From JAIOQA01 sp035493675 (GTDB lineage Bacteria; Myxococcota_A; Polyangia; Haliangiales; Haliangiaceae): a stretch of DNA of 40,883 nt. The DNA lies in contig DATJIA010000158.1 of the NCBI GenBank assembly GCA_035493675.1, positions 1 through 40,883 on the forward strand. Direction: 5' to 3'. The notes under the pieces were generated by a model, which ran no database searches, had not been told where the DNA came from, and saw only the letters and a list, made by a program, of their open reading frames with translations. The position numbers and the translations under genes are program-made. The number at the start of each line of letters is the position of its first letter. Within the stretch, counting starts at the first letter, position 1. Positions 8,329 through 16,367 of the stretch are shown piece by piece.

Positions 8329-11133
8329 TCAAATCGCCGAGATGACCACTTCGACGTCTTGCGCGCGCTTCATGCCGAGGCGCGTGAAGGTCACGAGCGC
8401 TTCGCGCAGGAGATCCTTGCCGCCGCCGTAGTCGTGGCTCTCGATCTTGAACTTGCCGAAGGCCTCGAGGGCCTTGGCGAGCTCGGCGTCGTTGCCGATC
8501 GCGCGGAGCATCTCGATCGCCTTCTCGAAGTACTGCATCGCGGGCGAGGCGCCGGCCGACGTCACGACCGTGCGGTCGGCGTCGTAGAGCGAGGTCGAGA
8601 GGACCTGCGCGGTGGTGAGGAGCGAGAGCGCCTCCATCTCGCGGAGGCCCGCCTTCTGCGCGATCGCGACCGCGCGCTCGCACAGCTCGCGCGCGCGCTC
8701 GCCGTTGCCGGACGACGCGGCGACCAGCGCCATGTGGCGGCTCGCCTCGGCCTCGAGCTGCCGATCCTCGATGTCCTCGATGATCTCGATCGCGTCCTCG
8801 AGGCGGCGCTGCGCCTCCTCGAGCTTCTGCTCGTCGAGCGCGAGCTCGCCGAGGTTGGTCAGGATCAAGGCGCTCATCGGCAACGCGCCGATCGCCTCCG
8901 CCTCGCTGAGCCCCTTGGTCCACAGCGCGCGCGCCTCGGCCTTCTCACCCAGCTCGAACGCGAGCACCGCGAGGTTGTTCTCGCTGATCGTCACGCCGAG
9001 GCGATCGCCGGCGGCGGCGCGCAGCTCGAGCGCTTCCTTGTGGCACGTGCGCGCGGCCTCGAACTGACCGCGCGAGTACTGCAGCGAGCCGAGGTTCGAC
9101 AGCGACGCCGCGATCGAGCGCTTGTCGCCGCCCTTGCCGCGACGCGCGAGCGCCTCGGTGATCTTCGCGAACGCCTCGTCGTAGCGGCCGAGCATCGCGA
9201 GCACGCGGCCGATGTCGTCGAGCGAGCCGGCGATGCCGCGCGCGTCGGCCGAGCCGCGGAACAGCTCGAGCCCGCGCTCGAGGTACTCGAGCGCCAAGCG
9301 CAGGTCGCCCTTGCGGCGCCACACGCGGCCCATCTTGTTGAACGCGACCGCGGCCTTCGTCTTCGACGCGACCACCCACGACAGCCGCAACATGCGCTCG
9401 AACGCGCCGAGCGCCGCCTCGAAGTCGCCGATCATCTCGTAGACCGAGCCGAGGTCGTGCCAGAGGTGGATGCGCGTCGCGACGTCGCCGTCGCCCATGC
9501 ACGCGAGCGCGCGGTCGTAGAGCCGGATCGCGCGCTCGTTCATGAAGGTCGCGCGCGCCTGATCGGCGGCGCGGCGGTAGCGGAGCGCGGCTTCGTGCGC
9601 GAGGCCGCCTTGCTCGAGGTGGCGCGCGACGTCTTCCTGCGCGGCGGCGGCGCGGCCGTCGGGGCGCATCTCGAGCCAGCGCGCGATCGTCGCGTGATAG
9701 CGGCGGCGGCGCGCGTCGTCGATCGCGCGATAGACCATCGCGTGCAGGTTCGGGTACGCGAAGTGGAACTCGCGCTCGCCCGGCACCGACGACGTCTTCT
9801 CCTCGACGACCCACTCGCGCTCGACCAGCTTGCCGAGCGCGGCGACCACCGCGAGGCGCGAGTGATCGCCCGACGCCGCGATCTGGGCGAGCGTCGGTCC
9901 GTCCGGATCCGGCGTCACGACCGTCTCGACGCGATCGAGCGCGACGATCGCGTCGAGCCAGCACGCCTCGCCGATCACCGCGGCCATCTCGAGGATGCGG
10001 CGCTCGGCCGGATCCATCACCGCGAGGCGCGCGCGCACGAGCTCCTCGTACGAGCGGGGCAGGTTCTGCGCGGTGAGCCGGACCGCGTCGAGCTTCCACG
10101 ACATGCCGTCGCCGCGGACGATGCACTCGGACTCCAAGAGGAGCCGCACGAGCTCGTGGATCGCGCGCGGCGATCCGCCGAGCGCGCGCGCGTGCGTCGC
10201 GATCCGCTCCGGCAGCTGGCCGAGCGGCGCGAGCAGCTCCTTCAAGAGCGCCTCGGCCTCGACCGGCGTCAGCGCGCCGAGCTCGAGCTTGAGCGGCGCG
10301 ACCTCGCCCTCGCCGAAGCTCGGGTGCTTCTCGAAGAGCGACGACGTCGCGGTCGCGACGATCATCACGGGCTCGCTCGCGAGGCCGACCGCGAGGTACT
10401 GGATCAGGTTGATCGTCTCGGGCCCGGCGAGCTCGACGTTCTCGAGCACGAGCACGAGCGGCTGGCGCGCGGCGTCGGCCGCGAGGAAGCGGCGGAGCGC
10501 GAGGAACGTGCGCGTCTCGAGCTGCTGCGGCGACTCCGCGAGCGGACCGACGACCGGGCTGTCCTCGAACGGCACGCGCAAGAGATGAGCGAGCAGGTGC
10601 GCGACCTCGGTCACGCGCTGCGCGGGCAGCACCTCGGCGACGCCGGCCTGGATGCGATCGCGGCTCTCGCCCTCGGGCTCGCCCGCGATCAACCCGAAGC
10701 GCGCGCCGAGCAGGCGCGCGATCGCGCCGTACGGCGTCTGCTCGTCGGCGCCGCCCGTCCACATCGACGCGCGGCCCTTCGCGAGCTTCGCGAGCTCGCC
10801 GACCAAGCGGCTCTTGCCCATGCCGGGCTCGCCGACCAACACCGCGAACGAAAGCGCGCGCTCGGCGAGCACCTTCTCGAACGCGGTCTTCAGCGCTTCG
10901 ACCGCGACGCGACGGCCGGTGAACCGCGGTCGCAGCTCGTATGGCATCGCGGTGACGACGGTCTTCTCGTGCTCACCGTCGCCGAACAGCTCGCCCGCGT
11001 CGAACAGCTCGATCGGCTCGGTCGCCAGCGCCAGACGCGCCGACGACTCGGAGCTCGCGATGCCGTCCTTGACTAGCGGGGCCATGGGAGGAACAGCGCC
11101 CGGGGCGCGTGTGGTGTCGGTTGGAAGGTGCAT
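8329..11133 (-). CDS. Kinase-less AAA/STAND-type ATPase with TPR array
   Basis: 934 aa. It has FTGRRVAVEAL at residues 71-81, a Walker A (GEPGMGKS, 101-108), then a predicted ATPase of the adenylate-cyclase/LuxR-associated type. The Walker B position reads LVLVLENVELAG, with Glu-Asn where Asp-Asp or Glu-Asp is usual, so ATP hydrolysis may be altered. From about residue 480 it is a run of TPR repeats (for example ALGAFERMLRL, ALEYLERGLELF, EAFAKITEAL). It has no kinase domain and no DNA-binding domain that I can see, and resembles the C-terminal part of the convergent 4454 kinase. A strong promoter (11175-11203) lies upstream. Role: probably a protein-interaction signal integrator. Confidence 0.85.
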   Translation of the reverse strand: MHLPTDTTRAPGAVPPMAPLVKDGIASSESSARLALATEPIELFDAGELFGDGEHEKTVVTAMPYELRPRFTGRRVAVEALKTAFEKVLAERALSFAVLVGEPGMGKSRLVGELAKLAKGRASMWTGGADEQTPYGAIARLLGARFGLIAGEPEGESRDRIQAGVAEVLPAQRVTEVAHLLAHLLRVPFEDSPVVGPLAESPQQLETRTFLALRRFLAADAARQPLVLVLENVELAGPETINLIQYLAVGLASEPVMIVATATSSLFEKHPSFGEGEVAPLKLELGALTPVEAEALLKELLAPLGQLPERIATHARALGGSPRAIHELVRLLLESECIVRGDGMSWKLDAVRLTAQNLPRSYEELVRARLAVMDPAERRILEMAAVIGEACWLDAIVALDRVETVVTPDPDGPTLAQIAASGDHSRLAVVAALGKLVEREWVVEEKTSSVPGEREFHFAYPNLHAMVYRAIDDARRRRYHATIARWLEMRPDGRAAAAQEDVARHLEQGGLAHEAALRYRRAADQARATFMNERAIRLYDRALACMGDGDVATRIHLWHDLGSVYEMIGDFEAALGAFERMLRLSWVVASKTKAAVAFNKMGRVWRRKGDLRLALEYLERGLELFRGSADARGIAGSLDDIGRVLAMLGRYDEAFAKITEALARRGKGGDKRSIAASLSNLGSLQYSRGQFEAARTCHKEALELRAAAGDRLGVTISENNLAVLAFELGEKAEARALWTKGLSEAEAIGALPMSALILTNLGELALDEQKLEEAQRRLEDAIEIIEDIEDRQLEAEASRHMALVAASSGNGERARELCERAVAIAQKAGLREMEALSLLTTAQVLSTSLYDADRTVVTSAGASPAMQYFEKAIEMLRAIGNDAELAKALEAFGKFKIESHDYGGGKDLLREALVTFTRLGMKRAQDVEVVISAI

Positions 11134-11174
11134 AGATGACCCACTCGTCGCCTCGGAATCCCTAGATCGGGCGG

Positions 11175-11203
11175 ACCCTAATGTGGTCCGATGTGGTTGT
11201 CAA
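11175..11203 (-). promoter_or_regulatory. Sigma70-type promoter for the ATPase-TPR gene
   Basis: On the minus strand TTGACA (11203-11198) is followed after exactly 17 bases by TAGGGT (11180-11175). The predicted transcript would start near 11168 and give a leader of about 35 bases to the ATG at 11133. The same hexamer style (TTGACC with TAGGGT or TAGGTT) recurs at 23810 and 35010, which supports it. Confidence 0.6.
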
Positions 11204-11215
11204 CGCCGGCTAGAT

Positions 11216-12013
11216 TCAGTTAGCCGGCTGACAAGTCCCGGGGACGTCCGGCACGTGGTCGTAGTGGCACGTGTAGTCCGCCGGGCAGTCGTGCGGGTTG
11301 CGCGTGAAGCCGCCGCAGCGGATGTCCGCGGGCTCGACCATCGCGCACTGGTGGGTGTCGTTGTCGCAGAGCGCGGCGCGGTCATCGAGGATGACGGCGA
11401 GCGGGCAGACCTGCGGCGGCTGCTCGCACGCGTGCGCGTCGGCGTACTCCGCCTCGTGACCCTTCGCGACCGCGACGTGCTTGCCGTTCGGGCAGCACAT
11501 CGGCTCGGGGATCGCGACGCAGTCGGCGTCGGTCTCGCACGCGAGCATCGGGTTCGCGCCCGCGAGCTCGACGGTGAAGTGCGACTTCTTCCAGTCGTAG
11601 TCGCGGAACACGATGTAGTGCGTGATCGAGTCGCTCTTCTCGAGCGTCACCTTGATGTGCGCGTCGAGCGTGGTGCCGTCGGCGTCGTCGTTCTTGCCGA
11701 GGATGTGCCAGTGGTTGTCGAGCACCCACGCGAGCGCGTCACCGTCTTCCGAGCGCACCCACACGTCGATCTGATCGCCCTCGCTGCCGCCGAACTTGAA
11801 CGTGCGGTAGCGCGGCGTCTTCGAGTAGGTGACGCGGTCGGAGGTCTGCCCGTAGTCGAGCGAGCCCACGATCTTCATGTGGGTCGAGAAGGCGTCGGCC
11901 TTCTGATCGACGCCGTCGAGATCGCTGAAGTCATCGGTGGCGTCCTGCTTCTCGACGGCACAGCCGACCGAGACCATCGCGGACAAGATCATCGAAGTCG
12001 TAATCAAACGCAT
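11216..12013 (-). CDS. Cysteine-rich putative lipoprotein
   Basis: 265 aa from ATG at 12013; a longer frame to 12106 would destroy the signal peptide. The N-terminus (MRLITTSMILSAMVSVGC) is a lipoprotein-type signal with Cys18, although the residue at -3 is not ideal. A beta-rich middle (DRVTYSKTPRYRTFKFGGSEGDQIDVWV, cut here for description) resembles a pre-peptidase C-terminal-type domain that ends at FTVEL. The C-terminal third has paired cysteines typical of secreted myxobacterial proteins: CETDADCVAI, CCPNGKH, CEQPPQVC, CGGF and a final CQPAN. Probably a surface or periplasmic protein stabilised by disulphides; no enzymatic motif seen. It lies downstream of the deacetylase on the same strand, 106 bases away. 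Confidence 0.75.
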   Translation of the reverse strand: MRLITTSMILSAMVSVGCAVEKQDATDDFSDLDGVDQKADAFSTHMKIVGSLDYGQTSDRVTYSKTPRYRTFKFGGSEGDQIDVWVRSEDGDALAWVLDNHWHILGKNDDADGTTLDAHIKVTLEKSDSITHYIVFRDYDWKKSHFTVELAGANPMLACETDADCVAIPEPMCCPNGKHVAVAKGHEAEYADAHACEQPPQVCPLAVILDDRAALCDNDTHQCAMVEPADIRCGGFTRNPHDCPADYTCHYDHVPDVPGTCQPAN

Positions 12014-12119
12014 CGTGCCGCCGCCTTCAGCACGATGCGGGCCAAGCGAGCGCCCGCGATTCCGTGCGGATGCGACGCGGTGCGCTGTCGCTGACGGCGA
12101 CGGCAATTGCAGTTGCCGG

Positions 12120-13031
12120 CTACTGTCTCGCCTTGCAGCGACTCGGCAGCGCGGCTTCGTACGCCGCCGTACGCGCGGCGACCTCCGAAGGAACCGGGCG
12201 CGGCGTGCCCTTGCCGTGCGCGCGCTTGCCGTCGGTGAGGAAGTAATGGATCGAGACCGGGATGATCGGCTTGTCGCCGCGCGCGAGCCGCGCGCAGTTC
12301 TCCGCCTCGAGATCGTCGAGCACGAGCGGGATCACGCGCGCGGTGATCTCCTTGGTGTCGTGCATCAGCACGACGCCGCCGTTCTGCGCGAGGATCATGC
12401 GCAGCACCTTCTTGCGCAGCTTGTCGAGGTTGCGCGATCGCCAGTCGAGGGTGTCGATGCTCCACAAGACGTCGGTGAGCCCGCGCTTCGCGACGTCGAC
12501 GGCGGCGGCGCCGCCGAGCGATCCGTACGGCGGACGGAACAGGCCGATCGGTCGGCCGAGCGCCTTCGCGATCGTCTTCTGCGCTTGATCGACCTCGAGC
12601 GCGGCGTCGCTCTTGGTCGAGTGCTTGAGGTTCTTGTGGCTCCACGAGTGACAGCCGATCGTGAAGCCCTCGCGATCCTCGCGCGCGAGCAGCTCGCGGC
12701 CGGGCGCGCCGAGCTTGCCGGCGAGGCGGCGCGCGACGACGAAGAAGGCGGCCGGGACGTCGTACTTCTCGAGCGCCGCGATCACGTCGGGCGTCGTGCG
12801 CGGATCGGGGCCGTCGTCGAAGGTGAACGCGACCACGCCGGGGGTCTCGTCTCCGTCGACGTGCTGGGCGTGGCCGAGCACGGGATCGATCGCCATCCAG
12901 TCGGTGGCGTCGGGTACTCCACCATCGACGGCATCCGTGCCCGTGCCCGGCGCCGCCACATCCGGTGCTCCGATCGCCGTCGCGATCACGGCGCACACGA
13001 TGCACACGATCGCGATCGCGCGGCCGGCCAT
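12120..13031 (-). CDS. Exported polysaccharide deacetylase (NodB domain)
   Basis: 303 aa. A signal peptide (MAGRAIAIVCIVCAVIATAIGA) is followed by a short linker and a complete NodB-homology (carbohydrate esterase 4) domain: TFDDGPDP with the catalytic and metal Asp pair, HSWSHKNL as the H-x3-H metal site, RPPYGS, LWSIDTLDW, and VLMHD as the last motif. It should remove N-acetyl (or O-acetyl) groups from peptidoglycan, chitin or another envelope glycan in a metal-dependent way. The ATG is preceded by GACAAT with 6 bases between. The start is divergent from the dehydrogenase at 13058, leaving only 26 bases for both. Confidence 0.9.
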   Translation of the reverse strand: MAGRAIAIVCIVCAVIATAIGAPDVAAPGTGTDAVDGGVPDATDWMAIDPVLGHAQHVDGDETPGVVAFTFDDGPDPRTTPDVIAALEKYDVPAAFFVVARRLAGKLGAPGRELLAREDREGFTIGCHSWSHKNLKHSTKSDAALEVDQAQKTIAKALGRPIGLFRPPYGSLGGAAAVDVAKRGLTDVLWSIDTLDWRSRNLDKLRKKVLRMILAQNGGVVLMHDTKEITARVIPLVLDDLEAENCARLARGDKPIIPVSIHYFLTDGKRAHGKGTPRPVPSEVAARTAAYEAALPSRCKARQ

Positions 13032-13057
13032 TCGTCTATTGTCGTAGCACGCCTGCC

Positions 13058-13981
13058 GTGCCTCCGCGCGTGATGATCACCAGCGAGCTGCCGATCGATC
13101 CGCGATCGATCCTCGGCGCGTACGACGAGGCGAATCGCCCCGCCGACGCCGACGCGATCGTGTGCTTGTTGCGCGATCGGATCGACGCGGCGCTGATGGA
13201 TGCGGCGCCGCGCCTGCGCGTGATCGCGAACGTCGCGGTCGGTTACGACAACATCGACGTCGGCGCCGCGACCGCGCGCGGGATCTGCGTGGCGAACACG
13301 CCCGACGTCTTGACCGAGGCGACCGCGGATCTCGCGTTCGCGCTCGCGCTCGCGGCGGCGCGCCGGTTGGGCGAGGGCGAGCGGCTCGTGCGCAGCGGCG
13401 GCTGGCGCGGCTGGGAGCTCGGGCAGCTGCTCGGGCAAGACGTGTGGGGACGCGTGATGGGCGTGATCGGGCTCGGCCGCATCGGCCGCGCGGTCGCGCG
13501 GCGCGCGCGCGGGTTCGGGATGGACGTCCTCTATACGCAGCCGCACGAAGCGCCCGGCGAAGCGGGCTTCGTCTCGTTCGACGAGCTCCTCGCGCGCGCC
13601 GACGTCGTCAGCCTCCATTGCCCGCTCACCGCCGAGACGCGCAACTTGATCGACGCGCGCGCGCTCGCGCGGATGAAGCCGACCGCGATCCTGGTCAACA
13701 CGGCGCGCGGCGCGTGCGTCGACGAAGCCGCGCTCGCGGCCGCGCTCGAACGGCGGCAGATCTTCGCGGCGGGCCTCGACGTCTTCGCCGACGAGCCTCG
13801 CGTCCATCCCGGGCTCGTCGCGTCGGAGCACGCGGTCTTGGCGCCGCACGTCGGATCGGCTACGACTACCACCAGAAGGCGAATGGCAGAGCTGGCTCTC
13901 GGCGCGGCGCGCGCGGTGCTCGACGGCGAGCGGCCGGCGAATCTCGTGAACCCCGACGTCTGGGATCGGAGGCGCGCGTGA
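13058..13981 (+). CDS. D-isomer-specific 2-hydroxyacid dehydrogenase
   Basis: 307 aa from a GTG chosen because VPPRVMITSELPID aligns with the usual start of glyoxylate/hydroxypyruvate reductases; starting at the ATG five codons later would cut the first strand. It has LRVIANVAVGYDNID, the NAD(P)-binding GLGRIGRAVARR, the substrate-binding arginine in VNTARGACVDE, the glutamate in DVFADEP and the catalytic histidine in APHVGS. It reduces a 2-oxoacid or oxidises a D-2-hydroxyacid; glyoxylate or hydroxypyruvate is likely but not shown. Its stop overlaps the next start (GTGA). Confidence 0.9.
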   Translation: MPPRVMITSELPIDPRSILGAYDEANRPADADAIVCLLRDRIDAALMDAAPRLRVIANVAVGYDNIDVGAATARGICVANTPDVLTEATADLAFALALAAARRLGEGERLVRSGGWRGWELGQLLGQDVWGRVMGVIGLGRIGRAVARRARGFGMDVLYTQPHEAPGEAGFVSFDELLARADVVSLHCPLTAETRNLIDARALARMKPTAILVNTARGACVDEAALAAALERRQIFAAGLDVFADEPRVHPGLVASEHAVLAPHVGSATTTTRRRMAELALGAARAVLDGERPANLVNPDVWDRRRA

Positions 13982-15639
13982 GCCCTGACAACGCGACCCC
14001 GATCGTGCTCGCGGTGACGAGCGCGGGCGCGTCGCCCGGCGCGGTCGTGCCGGTGCTCGCCGCGATCGAGGCCGCGGGCATGCGCCTGCGCGCGATCGAC
14101 GTCGGCGGCGCGGGCGGCGGCGGCGGCGCGCTGACCGATCGCGTGCGGCGCGCGCTGCTCGGCGAGAGCGCCGAGCGCCGCTTGAAGAAGGAGCTCGACG
14201 CCAACCCGCCCGACGTCGCGATCGCGTTCGATCCGCACGCGGCGATGTCCTTGACGGTCGCGCGCGATCAGGTGCCGAGCCCGTCGCCGGTGGTCGGCGT
14301 GGTCGGCGAGCTCGAGCCCGCGCGCGAGTGGGCGCAGACCGATTGCGATCGCCTGCTCGCGATCGATCAAGAGGCCGCGGTCGCGCTCGCCGACGCCGGC
14401 GTCGAGCCCGATCGCATCCTCGTGGTCGGCGCGTTCGGCGAGCGCGCGTTCGCCGACGCGGGCATGGAAGATCGCGCGTCGGTGCGCACGCGGTTCTCGC
14501 TCTTGGGCATGGTCGTCGCGATCGAGGTCGCGGGCCTCGGCGCGGAGATCACCGGGCAGATCGCGCTGCAGCTGTCCTTGTGGGCGAACGCCGACAAGGC
14601 GACGTTCCTGTTCGACGCCGCCGGCGATCCTGAAGCCGCGGGCGTCTTGCGCAAGCAGGTCCCGATCCTCGGGCTGCGCGCGAAGCTGTTCGGCTCGACG
14701 TCGGACGCGGCGGTCTACTACCGCGCGGCCGAGGTGATCGTCGCGCGCCCGCGTCCGCTCGCGATCGCGCGCGCGGCGCTGGTCGGCGCGCGGCTGATCG
14801 CGCTCGTCGACGACAGCGTGCCGGGCGGCGCGAAGATCGCGGCCGCGCTCGAGGCGCGCCGGCGCGGCGCCGCGGTCAAGACGCCCTTGCTCTTGTCGAG
14901 CGCGCTCGACGCGCTCGCCGGCGCGCGCGCGCTCGACGTGCTCCCCGACGGCGCCGACGCGACCGCCGACTGTCTGTGGGTGATCGCGAACGACAAGCGC
15001 GCGGTCGTCGAGGAGCGCCGCGCGGCCGCGCGCCAGCAGACCGCCGAGAAGCTGCGCAGCGCCGCCGCCGCCGCGACCGCCGCGGCGCGCACGACCGCGA
15101 TGCCGGGCGATCTCGAGGATCTCGGCGGCGGTCCGTCGCCGAGCGCCGCCGGTCCGCCGCCGCCGCCGCCGCCATCGCGCGACGAGGTGCAGCGCCTCCG
15201 CGCCGAGACCAAGCTGCGCCTCGATCAGCTCAACAAGTCGATGCTCGCCGCGCGCACCGACGCGACCGACGCCGAGCAGAAGGCCTCGCACGCGCGCGGC
15301 CGCGGCGACGACCCGAGCGCGCGCATCTTCCAGCAGAAGGCCGACGCCGCGCGCCAGCGCATGCACGGCCTGCTCGCGGAGATGGCGCAGCTCGAGCGCG
15401 AGCTCGCGCAGCTCGAGGTCGCCGCCAAGGACATCCCGGACGTCCCGAACGCCGCGCCGCCGCCGCCGTCGCCGTCGCCGGGACCGCGCCCGACCGCGCC
15501 GCCACGCGTCGAAGCCGATCCGCTCGCCGAGATGAAGAAGAAGGTCGCGAAGGACAAGAAGTCCGCCGACAAGACCGTCGACGACGAGCTCGCGGCCTTG
15601 AAGAAGAAGATGCAGGACAAGAAGAAGCCGGGCCGCTAG
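13978..15639 (+). CDS. GT-B-fold glycosyltransferase-like protein with coiled-coil tail
   Basis: 553 aa. The first 320 residues look like a GT-B fold related to MGDG-synthase/MurG proteins: PPDVAIAFDPHAAMSL, VVGVVGELEPAREW, the DRLLAIDQEAAVAL hinge, DRILVVGAFGERAF and YYRAAEVIVARPRPLAIARA in place of the usual sugar-nucleotide loop. The glycine-rich acceptor loop and the GG-glutamate signature are degenerate, so enzymatic activity is uncertain. The C-terminal 180 residues contain poly-proline, a long charged coiled coil (RDEVQRLRAETKLRLDQLNK) and a lysine-rich end. The GTG start overlaps the dehydrogenase stop. Partner and substrate are unknown. Confidence 0.65.
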   Translation: MSPDNATPIVLAVTSAGASPGAVVPVLAAIEAAGMRLRAIDVGGAGGGGGALTDRVRRALLGESAERRLKKELDANPPDVAIAFDPHAAMSLTVARDQVPSPSPVVGVVGELEPAREWAQTDCDRLLAIDQEAAVALADAGVEPDRILVVGAFGERAFADAGMEDRASVRTRFSLLGMVVAIEVAGLGAEITGQIALQLSLWANADKATFLFDAAGDPEAAGVLRKQVPILGLRAKLFGSTSDAAVYYRAAEVIVARPRPLAIARAALVGARLIALVDDSVPGGAKIAAALEARRRGAAVKTPLLLSSALDALAGARALDVLPDGADATADCLWVIANDKRAVVEERRAAARQQTAEKLRSAAAAATAAARTTAMPGDLEDLGGGPSPSAAGPPPPPPPSRDEVQRLRAETKLRLDQLNKSMLAARTDATDAEQKASHARGRGDDPSARIFQQKADAARQRMHGLLAEMAQLERELAQLEVAAKDIPDVPNAAPPPPSPSPGPRPTAPPRVEADPLAEMKKKVAKDKKSADKTVDDELAALKKKMQDKKKPGR

Positions 15640-15643
15640 CAGC

Positions 15644-15766
15644 CCCGCACCAAGCTAAACCAGAGGTTTATGTTCGTGCGTTGGTCCTGCATAGATATAA
15701 ACCACGGGTTTATATTTGTGAGATGATACTGCACAAAGATAAACTATTAGTTTATCTTTGTGCAGT
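15644..15766. promoter_or_regulatory. Three tandem palindromic operators, 42-bp period, upstream of abiE
   Basis: Three copies of a 39-base near-palindrome start at 15644, 15686 and 15728. Consensus half-sites are TGCACAAAGATAAAC and GTTTATCTTTGTGCA around a 3-5 base centre; copy 3 is a perfect 16-base inverted repeat with a TATTA centre. The 42-base spacing equals four helical turns, so all three face the same side of the DNA. A -35/-10 pair (TTCGTG, 17 bases, TATAAA at 15696) straddles copies 1 and 2, and a similar one (TTGTGA, 18 bases, TAAACT) straddles copies 2 and 3. AbiEi antitoxins are known to repress their own promoter by binding inverted repeats, so this is probably the AbiEi binding array. 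Confidence 0.75.
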
Positions 15767-16367
15767 GCCGCGCCCTACTACGCCGAAGAAACGTCGCCGA
15801 CCCGACTGGGTGGCACTACGGCTGCTTGCCACCTCTCAAGAGGGGTACTTCTCTGCGTCGCAAGCGCGTGCGGCGGGTTTCTCACCCCAGCTCCTGCTCA
15901 AACATCTCTCTGCAAAGAGGATCGAACGTGTGCGGCGCGCCATCTATCGCCTCGTCGATGTTCCAGCGGGCGACCACGACGGGATGATCATCGCGTGGCT
16001 GTGGACGGGAGCCTGGGGAGTCGTCTCACACGAAAGCGCGCTGTTCCTCCACGATCTTTCCGATGCGCTTCCGGCGAAGGTTCATCTCACCGTGCCGCCT
16101 CCATGGAAGCGTCGGCGGCTTCGCGTTCCGCGCGGCATCACGCTCCACTTCGCAGTCGTGACCGACCAGGAGCGCGCGTGGGTGGGTGCCTTACCGGTAA
16201 CGACCGTTCGACGCACGCTCGGCGATTGCCTCAGTGCCCACGTGTCCGTCGAGTTGCTGGCCCAAGCCTCAGCGCAGGCCGCGGCACGCGGGCTGATCCG
16301 CGCGGATGAGGCGATCCCTGCAACGAGTCTGACGCTCTGGCGTTCGCGCGTGGGGAGCTCATCGTGA
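15765..16367 (+). CDS. AbiEi-family antitoxin (type IV toxin-antitoxin)
   Basis: 200 aa from GTG 15765; an in-frame ATG at 15723 would add 14 residues but lies between operators. After a basic lead (TPKKRRRPDW) comes a winged-helix region (GYFSASQARAAGFSPQLL, LSAKRIERVRRAIYRLV), the family's DNA-binding part, then WGVVSHESALFLHDLSD, VHLTVPPPW and the late VTTVRRTLGDCL segment. In characterised systems AbiEi represses the operon and counteracts AbiEii without stable protein contact. The stop overlaps the abiEii start (GTGA). Base composition is lower in GC than the neighbours, with more A/T third positions, consistent with transfer. The family call is firm; the start is not. Confidence 0.85.
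   Translation: MPRPTTPKKRRRPDWVALRLLATSQEGYFSASQARAAGFSPQLLLKHLSAKRIERVRRAIYRLVDVPAGDHDGMIIAWLWTGAWGVVSHESALFLHDLSDALPAKVHLTVPPPWKRRRLRVPRGITLHFAVVTDQERAWVGALPVTTVRRTLGDCLSAHVSVELLAQASAQAAARGLIRADEAIPATSLTLWRSRVGSSS

Noticed and set aside
8359..11076. A 905-codon open frame on the plus strand opposite the ATPase-TPR gene
   Set aside because: The product is an Arg/Ala/Glu-rich string with no domain, typical of the antisense of a high-GC gene.
15644..15766. The operator array as a CRISPR
   Set aside because: The repeats are palindromic with almost no spacer (3 bases), number only three and there are no cas genes.
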